Part shown: in pieces, positions 59,301-64,000 of the stretch
Position numbering within the stretch: the stretch's first letter is position 1
How the letters are laid out: the number at the start of each line of letters is the position of its first letter
Assembly (NCBI GenBank): GCA_029582155.1
Contig: CM055894.1
Coordinates: forward strand, 30,657,707-30,721,706
Origin: Panopea generosa
Lineage: Eukaryota; Mollusca; Bivalvia; Adapedonta; Hiatellidae
Length of the DNA stretch: 64,000 nt
Direction of reading: 5' to 3'
Position numbers and translations under genes: made by a program
Notes under the pieces: generated by a model
What the model was told of the DNA's origin: nothing
Database searches by the model: none
Seen by the model: the letters and a program-made list of their open reading frames with translations, nothing else

Positions 59301-62131
59301 GCGCCTGTAATCTTTAAGAATCTGTTCTCATATATATCAAGTCAAAGAGTAAAGTTTACGTTTGTACAATAAACATTAATTTAACTTTTGACACGCATTG
59401 ACATAATGTTGACCTAAGGTAAACTATGGCATTCTCATACTGGTATGCGGAGTTGTATATCCGTTTGCGGGTACAATCTAACTTGTTTTTAATAAATCAG
59501 GGAGAAAGCAAAACAGTGACAATCTTAACATTGCCATATTATCATATTTATAGATGTTTTAGTATACATTAGCTTATGGTTTAGGAGATAAAGATTATTA
59601 TAACGATATTGATATATATGTTATTCAGGAGACATAAATAGTATTGTGTAAAAGTTCCCACTATTTAGTTGTTGTTATTGTTATTAAGATATATATTCAA
59701 AGCACAGCACAGTTATGAGATAGAACGACATACACACACATGTACACACACACAAACACACATGTACGTACAAACGTTATCAAGCAGACGATATAAAGAT
59801 ACACACAGAGGAGATATAACAACAACAACACACACAGTACGATACATGCATTGTATATGGGGAAACGATACATTACGATAAACACACTGAAACAGAAACA
59901 ATAAACAAAACTAACAGATGATAGAACAATATACACATACACAGGGCATAGAGCAACATACATACGTGGGGTTGAACAATATACCACAGGCATCATAACG
60001 ATATACACACAAAGGACAGAACGATACACACAGTGGAAAAAACAATATACACACAGGTTATAACAACAACAACGATAACAACAACATTTACTTTTTTACC
60101 ATCTGGGAGAGAGAGAACATTCCGACAAATATTCTTTCTTGCTATAGACTTCGGAAGGCTTGGAATTTAAGAATAACTTTTATGATGGAACTTGGTATTG
60201 TTTTTAATGCACATTATATTTTATTTTGGGGTTGAGATTTTAGCAGGAGACCGTTATCAAACATAATATTTGTGCTGGAACTAGGTATTGTTTCATGCGC
60301 ATGGTTTTGAATTTTTTTTTAACTTTAAAACGGTTCTCAACCATTTGCTGTTCAGGCACGTTGTCTGAACAGAAAGTCACCATATAAAATAGTGTTGAAC
60401 AACAGTTAGTCCAACAGTACTAGGGTTTGAAACCTTATATCGTATAAAGATAATTGATCGGATCATTTATTTGTATGTTTTCGTAATATTAGAATCATTT
60501 TATTTTGTTTGAAATTGACGAATTATGATGCAAAAAGCCTGAGGTTAATTTATATATTATTATAGTTTAAACAGAACAAGCTAGGCTGTTTTTAGCTAAA
60601 GTCAGTGACGCAGTTGCCTTATAGAAGATCCCGTTTAAAATTACGACAAAATCTTGACAAAATAAAAAAGTACTTGAATATGCATGTCACAAATTCTACA
60701 ATGAATGTGCTTTGTTATAATTAGGATAATATTACTTGACGGTTTGCACAAGAGCTTTTACAAAGTTATTTAGTTTATTTCTAATATGTATTATGGGTTT
60801 CGTCAGAAGTTCTTTATATTTTATTAAAATTGAGCGCTTGTGGAAACAACGTGGTATGAATATGCTACAGCTATGTTAATAGTCAGGGCATTTTGAAAAG
60901 TAGTGGAACTCGTCGCCAATATCGGAGTTACAATGTGTACACCACCTTAGGCTTTCATCAACATGAGTATATATTCCTGTTTCAATAGTTTGTCGGCGCA
61001 AAATTAAATAAATGTAAGTACATTGGTAACTTTATGTAATTTTTAATCAAATGATTATCTTAAAATAAATTGTATGTTTACCGTTTGATAACATGAAAAC
61101 ATTGGTCTAGCCAAATATGCTTAATAGTAATATGGATATTTTTATTGATGACAGATTTTAGATTTCAATATTGTGTTGACCCAGATTGAATGATTTCTTA
61201 CGCCGAATACAACTAGAGGATAGAACGATGTATACAGGAGTTATCACGATACAAACACAGGGATTACATTGTTATTATGATGCACATAATGCATACATGT
61301 AAAACGATCCACATACAAAGGATATATTGATACACACAGGGGGTAGAAGAATGCACACGCAAGACATGTTTCCGGTCCAAGATTGGAATAAATAGATGCA
61401 AAACAATTATTGATGACACTTATTCCAAGTCTTAAATATACGTGAATGATATCGCAAAAACTACAAAAGATGTGTCTGGGTATTTTTTAATTCGAAAAAA
61501 AAATAGTATTAAGACTCAAGAAATACATCACATGTTCACTTCAATTAGTTTACATTCATTTTAAACTTCAGACTTCTCTTTGTGAAATACAATTAATATA
61601 TAATATAAGTTATCCGTACACTCTCTATATCGTGTGAAGTTGTAGGAACCATACTTACATAATATTATTACAATAATAATCAAATATGCTAGTAATGCGA
61701 CATTTTGTTGCCAAAATATGTTTTATCATCATAGGAAAAAATGTTAAAATACAATTAAAATATAATAGACAATGCAACTATATTTAACACTATAACATGT
61801 TCATATATACTCTTTCTATAGAGTATGAACTAGTACGCATCATATTTACATATAACATTAACAACGACGTCTTTAGTCCCTGTGTACCCAGGTCGACCTG
61901 CCCTATTGGGGTTATTGGCTGTACATCTATAAGTACCTGCCTCAGAACTTTGAAGTGTTCCTAGGGTCAGTGTACCGTTAGTACCTATCTGTGAAGATTG
62001 ACCAAGTCTCGTCCACGTGTATGCACAACTCGGGTCACAATCAGCAGTACATCTGATGGGATCTAGTGTTGTTCCTTCTTCTTCTTCATACACAGTGGCT
62101 ACAGGTGTAAACTGAATGTTGTCGGGGCCGT
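47247..62131 (-). CDS. Ig-superfamily transmembrane receptor with tyrosine tail, 3' part, 11 exons
   Basis: A host gene read on the minus strand. Exons (high to low coordinate): 61,850-62,131; 57,939-58,214; 53,869-54,141; 52,466-52,762; 51,917-52,273; 50,977-51,264; 49,727-49,849; 49,407-49,502; 48,726-48,765; 48,166-48,251; 47,247-47,311. Each has AG before and GT after, and all join in one frame of about 628 codons. Order: three Ig domains, one canonical Ig domain, one divergent Ig-like domain, one FN3 domain, a membrane helix, and a tail of about 95 residues with YYNM, YTDL and YENL. Ig domains plus one FN3, a single helix and a tyrosine tail resemble the layout of nephrin-like adhesion receptors and of ITIM-type Ig receptors; I cannot assign orthology. 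It should sit in the plasma membrane, bind ligand outside and recruit SH2 proteins inside. The signal peptide and any earlier Ig exons are not seen. Confidence 0.9.
47742..47970 (-). mobile_element. tRNA-derived SINE in the last intron
   Basis: The minus strand starts with a tRNA-like head 'acctagtaagcccggtcggt' and a B-box-like 'cgtgagttcgacctc'. The body includes 'gtctcattgccattcgtctc' and 'gtacgaactcaggaaagtgt' and ends near 'ttagccctcaatgg'. I recognise this body from a bivalve SINE family. It is in the same orientation as the receptor gene. Confidence 0.75.
48166..48251 (-). CDS. Ig receptor exon: cytoplasmic tail 3 with YTDL
   Basis: 86 bp, phase 2 in, phase 1 out. It encodes 'DTGTATYESTISSNPKEHVY' followed by TDLKIHPQ. 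The motif Y-T-D-L-K-I echoes Y-E-N-L-K-I in the last exon, and 'KEHVY' echoes 'KEQHVY' two exons earlier. Acceptor 'atattttag/tgatac', donor 'cacaag/gtattt'. Confidence 0.82.
48726..48765 (-). CDS. Ig receptor exon: cytoplasmic tail 2, 40-nt microexon
   Basis: 40 bp, entering in phase 1 and leaving in phase 2. It encodes 'EATGDIILNETD'. Acceptor 'attttag/ttgagg', donor 'gactg/gtacgt'. Its length is not a multiple of three, so including or skipping it changes the frame of the rest of the tail. The next exon reads its tyrosine motif only when this exon is included. Confidence 0.7.
49407..49502 (-). CDS. Ig receptor exon: cytoplasmic tail 1 with YYNM
   Basis: 96 bp, phase 1-1. It encodes 'KCTCLNTLNKNSKQFEDVPK' followed by 'EQHVYYNMSPT'. 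YYNM fits both YxxM (PI3-kinase p85 SH2) and YxN (Grb2 SH2) consensus sequences, as does the YMNM of CD28. Acceptor 'tattgtag/gaaagt', strong donor 'aacag/gtaaga'. Confidence 0.85.
49727..49849 (-). CDS. Ig receptor exon: transmembrane helix
   Basis: 123 bp, phase 1-1. A short stalk 'TPVQVQPNNTA' is followed by the hydrophobic stretch 'LLVGTFVGSIAVIVIVIAAV' and then VIF and 'RRQRNL'. The basic stop-transfer cluster puts the C-terminus in the cytoplasm (type I topology). Acceptor 'ctttcag/agactcc', donor 'cctcg/gtttgt'. Confidence 0.92.
50062..50400 (-). pseudogene. Unidentified protein-like frame inside the FN3-TM intron
   Basis: On the minus strand an ATG at 50,400 opens 'MSDELIQNLNIVDFRHVSVS' and continues 'NDIILQIGDLPKLADEPLI' to a TAG near 50,280. 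The same frame then runs on as 'ISLDNCIKAAIDERIQDKRL' to a stop at about 50,062. The total is about 112 codons with one internal stop. Composition is protein-like and quite unlike the flanking intron. I recognise no family. It may be a captured gene fragment. Confidence 0.35.
50977..51264 (-). CDS. Ig receptor exon: fibronectin type III domain
   Basis: 288 bp, phase 1-1. It begins 'KPEAPTNIRHIPELTTFSS', has the B-strand Trp in 'LTIMWKSG', 'FKIEYKAKSDEQW', the C-terminal signature 'TIYEVRISAYNAIGTNSSTE' and ends 'VFKTAG'. Acceptor 'tttttgtag/ataaacc', donor 'agcag/gtacat'. This is the last folded domain before the membrane. Confidence 0.93.
51917..52273 (-). CDS. Ig receptor exon: divergent Ig-like domain
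   Basis: 357 bp, phase 1-1, about 119 residues and longer than the other Ig exons. It begins 'FPIITEPVVPNGQYHKVST' and ends 'VVPVQIVLEG'. A single Cys occurs in 'NVNCYKLVNNT'. The expected F-strand Tyr-x-Cys is replaced by Val in 'LGFYVIVIKNN', so the canonical disulfide is absent. Acceptor 'aattgcag/cattccc', donor 'ggaag/gtaaga'. Its place between Ig4 and FN3, and the FYV-x-x-x-NN pattern, suggest an Ig-like fold without its disulfide. Confidence 0.8.
52466..52762 (-). CDS. Ig receptor exon: Ig domain 4 (canonical)
   Basis: 297 bp, phase 1-1. It begins 'APGVIVTTQNVTVNDSHVD', has the B-strand 'VDIFCSPSG', a Trp at 'WTQAWISDG', and the F-strand 'YQHSGLYTCRASNGV', ending 'GDVHLKVE'. Acceptor 'attgacag/atgctcc' and a strong donor 'ggaat/gtaagt'. 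It lacks the extra Cys pair of the first three domains and looks like a standard I/C2-type fold. Confidence 0.92.
52813..53222 (+). mobile_element. Mariner remnant in the Ig3-Ig4 intron
   Basis: After a TA it begins 'cgaggggcgtttgtaaagtc', a mariner end. The plus frame at 52,966-53,222 includes 'GVCIGDDTWLSHFEPEGKEN' and 'NIVWIGENGERY', the stretch around the first catalytic Asp of mariner transposases (family pattern TGDETW-hhHFEPE). The N-terminal region, the other two catalytic Asp residues and the right inverted repeat were not found. It is an internally deleted, dead copy. Confidence 0.8.
53869..54141 (-). CDS. Ig receptor exon: Ig domain 3
   Basis: 273 bp, phase 1-1. It contains 'ITIRCTADCYPSCSFSWTNI' and 'YDAGRYRCISSNTAS', ending 'STLTVVVQ'. 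Acceptor 'ttggcag/atggacc', donor 'acaat/gtaggt'. The Cys cluster matches the two previous Ig exons, so the three form one subfamily made by exon duplication. Confidence 0.92.
55528..55730. mobile_element. 203-bp MITE with inverted repeats and TA target duplication
   Basis: Ends 'cagtagaac' and 'gttctactg' are perfect inverted repeats, flanked by TA at 55,526-55,527 and 55,731-55,732. The subterminal 'gttcgagccaa' type blocks also appear twice. A TA duplication and a CAGTAGAAC-type end suggest mobilisation by a Tc1/mariner-superfamily (pogo-like) transposase. Non-coding. Confidence 0.85.
56575..57240. repeat. Degenerate tandem repeat, 'aattcaacttggagattgaa' type
   Basis: About ten imperfect copies of a ~50-70-bp unit. 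Each has a version of 'aattcaacttggagattgaa' followed by a tttct/ttgaaat stretch. Spacing varies, so this is an old array. Confidence 0.65.
57755..57802 (-). other. Possible 48-nt cassette exon of the Ig receptor
   Basis: A minus-strand segment bounded by 'attgcag' and gtaaat. It is in phase 1 at both ends and, between the Ig2 and Ig3 exons, would add 16 residues including 'ISRMSCWRGCEDGI' without breaking the frame. The acceptor's pyrimidine tract is weak, so this may be chance. Confidence 0.25.
57939..58214 (-). CDS. Ig receptor exon: Ig domain 2
   Basis: 276 bp, phase 1-1. It contains 'IMCSDTCYPGCTYTWTKTG' and 'RTEAGNYTCTARNPDRANS', ending 'KTVSLSVR'. Acceptor 'tatcag/atggacc', donor 'tgagat/gtatgt'. 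It has the same extra Cys arrangement (C-x3-C-x2-C) as the first and third Ig exons. Confidence 0.92.
59690..60070. repeat. AC-rich degenerate repeat, 'gaacgatacacacag' type
   Basis: A (ca)n-rich start at about 59,730-59,770, then irregular copies of 'agaacgatacacacag' and 'gaacaatatacacatacac', ending in a caacaacaacg run. A related block lies at 61,210-61,370. Confidence 0.65.
61210..61370. repeat. AC-rich degenerate repeat, second block
   Basis: Contains 'ggatagaacgatgtatacag', 'cacgatacaaacacaggg' and 'gatacacacagggggtagaa', the same motif as 59,690-60,070. The two blocks are separated by about 1.1 kb of unrelated DNA. Confidence 0.55.
61850..62131 (-). CDS. Ig receptor exon: Ig domain 1 of those visible
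   Basis: 282 bp, phase 1 at both ends. It begins 'GPDNIQFTPVATVYEEEEG', has the B-strand region 'IRCTADCDPSCAYTWTRLG' and the F-strand 'EAGTYRCTANNPN', and ends 'KDVVVNVI'. Acceptor 'tttttcag/acggcc' and donor 'ttatat/gtaaat'. The extra Cys pair in CTADCDPSC lies between the usual B-strand Cys and the Trp. This is the most 5' exon I can support; a tandem array of partial copies of it lies directly upstream. Confidence 0.9.
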
Positions 62132-62133
62132 CT

Positions 62134-62995
62134 GAAAAATAAACAAATTGATTTATGTGCAGAACGATAGAAACAGTTCTTTCTTCTAAACGACGGATAC
62201 AGGGGAAATGGAATGTTGTCAGGGCCATCTGAAAAATAAACATATAACTGTATGTACAATACGGGCAGCAGCAATCAGCAGTACAGATGACGGTATCATG
62301 TTGTTTCTTCTTCTTCATATACAGTGTCTACAGGGGTAAATTGAATGTTGTCAGGGCCGTCTGAAAGATAAACAAATAACTGTATGTACAGTACGGGCAG
62401 CAATCAGCAGTACAGATGACGGTATCATGTTGTTCCTTCTTCTTCATACACAGTGTCTACAGGGGTAAACTGAATGTTGTCAGGGCCGTCTGAAAGATAA
62501 ACAAATAACTGTATGTACAGTACGGGCAGCAATCAGCAGTACAGATGACGGTATCATGTTGTTCCTTCTTCTTCATACACAGTGTCTACAGGGGTAAACT
62601 GAATGTTGTCAGGGCCGTCTGAAAGATAATCAAATAACTATATGTACAGTACGGGCAGCAATCAGCAGTACAGATGACGGTATCATGGTGTTCGTTCTTC
62701 TTCATACACAGTGTCTACAGGGGTAAACTGAATGTTGTGAGGGCCGTCTGAAAGATAAACACATAACTATATGTACAATACGGGCAGCAATCAGCAGTAC
62801 AGATGACGGTATCATGGTGTTCCTTCTTCTTCATACACAGTGTCTACAGGGGTAAACTGAATGTTGTCAGGGCCGTTTGAAAGATAAACAAATAGATGTA
62901 TGTACAGAACGCATAGCCATTAGCTTTACTGATAAAAACAGTTATTTCTTCTAAACGACAGATACAGGGAAAATGGAATGTTGTCAGGTCCATTG
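62134..62995 (-). repeat. 129-bp tandem array of a partial Ig exon with its splice acceptor
   Basis: The unit, read on the minus strand, is an acceptor 'tatctttcag' followed by the first ~40 codons of the Ig1 exon ('GPDNIQFTPVDTVYEEEG', then 'CTADCCPYCTYSY'). It stops where the Trp would be and goes straight into the next unit's acceptor. Exon-start points fall at 62,228, 62,360, 62,489, 62,618, 62,747 and 62,876. Spacing is 129 bp, except 132 for the first step because of an extra gca. The outermost unit (62,876) has lost its AG. Units are two bases short of the Ig1 exon after 'EGTT', so the Cys part is out of frame with the start. Diverged ~100-bp relatives flank the array at 62,134-62,229 and 62,880-62,995. 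Confidence 0.88.
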
Positions 62996-63630
62996 TTTGT
63001 GTACGATTTAAAGAAAATAATGTAACAAGTCAAGTCACGGTATCTTGTCTACAAATTTGTTAACGAAATAATTGAAAATAGGTAACCAGTTGTCTTCGAT
63101 GCTATAATTAATCTGGTCGATGTACAAAGCATGTTTTTATTCATTACCGGCAACATATTGACTCTGGGTCCGATGCTCTATCGGCCGACCATTCGTTACA
63201 TATGTTGCATGTTATGTTGCATGTTTAAATTATAACTGTATTTCTGTTTGAGTGGTACGCGATTAGTTATATATAAAATTTAGACAAAGCATATTGGCGG
63301 AATTAATAAGTTCTACAGAAGTATCAGTTCTTCCTTAAATATTATCTTGGTTTTGAGCCGTTAATTCGTATATTAGTTCTAACAGAGACATTTAATTAAA
63401 CATAATACTCTATATGTATTAAAACATTTTTTTTTTTTAAAATGGCATTAATTCCCAATGTACTGAATTAAACTGAATGCAAAAGCAAGACGAATACGCG
63501 CTAAATACATTGAAGTCACATTTTAAAAGAACATTTATCGTGTACTGGTATACATTCTTATTAGAAAGAGAAATAGGAATGTGCCACTTATTCAGGTGAC
63601 ACCTAATTATACTACTATTATATAAACAAA
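62996..63630. other. Upstream flank of the receptor gene, nothing recognised
   Basis: AT-rich. No signal-peptide exon, further Ig exon or promoter motif could be supported on the minus strand. Confidence 0.45.
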
Positions 63631-64000
63631 AGGCTAATGGGCCTTAACGGTCACCTGATTATCATAAAAACATTCACATAAGTCTATTCAGTCATACGAA
63701 ATAAGTTTTTTTTGTCAATTTCTCTTATATAGACTTAGTAAAGTAGACGCCACCCCAGGGCCAAACCGTGAGACACAGAGGCATGAAATCCCAAAATTAT
63801 ATTAAGGACCCACAGTCATCAATAATCATGCTCAATATTTCTTCCTGAGTGCTTCCTATAATAATAAGAAGATTCTTAAAGTTTACCTTGCGTTAGACTC
63901 TTTGGGTTCAACCCAAAGGCCGTAGTGGGGTGGGGACCATGCAATTCACATTTTGATTCACCCGTCGGTACCAAAACATTTAATTTCGATTGCTCTGACG
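63631..64000 (-). mobile_element. MITE-like element, 'ggtcacctga' family, cut by the window end
   Basis: Inverted relative of 10,509-10,935. On the minus strand it reads from the internal 'ttggtaccgacgggtgaatc' block to the end 'taaggcccattagcc'. It shares 'ggaagcactcaggaag', 'atgattattgatgactgtgg', 'cacggtttggccctgg' and 'gaatagacttatgtgaatg' type blocks. The other end lies beyond the window. Confidence 0.75.

Larger units (their letters stand above)
58215..61849 (-). other. Intron between Ig1 and Ig2 exons
   Basis: AT-rich, no further Ig-type exon found in any frame. Contains the AC-rich degenerate repeats at 59,690-60,070 and 61,210-61,370. Confidence 0.6.

Noticed and set aside
59669-60029. 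Overlapping frames on both strands rich in Thr-His or Val-Cys-Tyr
   Set aside because: Translations of an AC-rich simple repeat.

Overview
The window is AT-rich, repeat-dense animal DNA, almost certainly from a bivalve mollusc. That call rests on several short interspersed repeats of types I know from bivalve genomes: a SINE with the 'CCCGGTGTCAGTATAATGTG' core, a SINE with the 'gttctccgcctctg' body, elements ending in 'ggtcacctga/gggcctctt', and tandem-bearing elements containing 'tccgtcgtccgtc'-like heads. One intron-containing host gene is visible. The rest is transposons, tandem arrays and old duplicated DNA.

Layout. 1-7,050: non-coding, with AT-rich and TG/CG simple repeats, two tRNA-headed SINEs and the first copy (A) of a diverged repeat family of unknown type. 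7,052-10,022: a 5'-truncated jockey-like LINE split by a tandem-bearing MITE. 10,235-14,843: SINEs and MITE-like elements, one SINE with a perfect 13-bp target duplication. 15,410-26,155: a second copy (M) of the A-type repeat, ending in a ~9.5-kb satellite of 79/81-bp units with a ~3.5-kb higher-order duplication inside it. 26,290-32,800: a third copy (B), split by a 4.4-kb mariner that itself carries ~3.4 kb of foreign DNA. 35,100-39,350: a broken DIRS-type retroelement fossil. 39,840-42,170: minisatellite, a tandem-bearing element and a possible exon fragment. 42,395-45,910: a fourth copy (C), which retains the mariner-free site and only a short version of the satellite.

47,247-62,131, minus strand: the 3' part of an immunoglobulin-superfamily receptor gene. 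Reading 5' to 3', its exons encode three Ig domains with an extra Cys cluster, one canonical Ig domain, one divergent Ig-like domain, one fibronectin type III domain, a transmembrane helix, and a four-exon cytoplasmic tail with three tyrosine motifs (YYNM, YTDL, YENL) that ends in a stop codon. All 11 exons join in frame, and every extracellular junction is phase 1. The signal-peptide end lies beyond the window or was not found. Just upstream of the first recognised exon, a 129-bp unit holding a splice acceptor plus half an Ig exon has been tandemly amplified.

The most unusual features are the satellite grown from the end of a dispersed repeat, the exon-fragment array with its row of 3' splice sites, and the tyrosine-tailed receptor.
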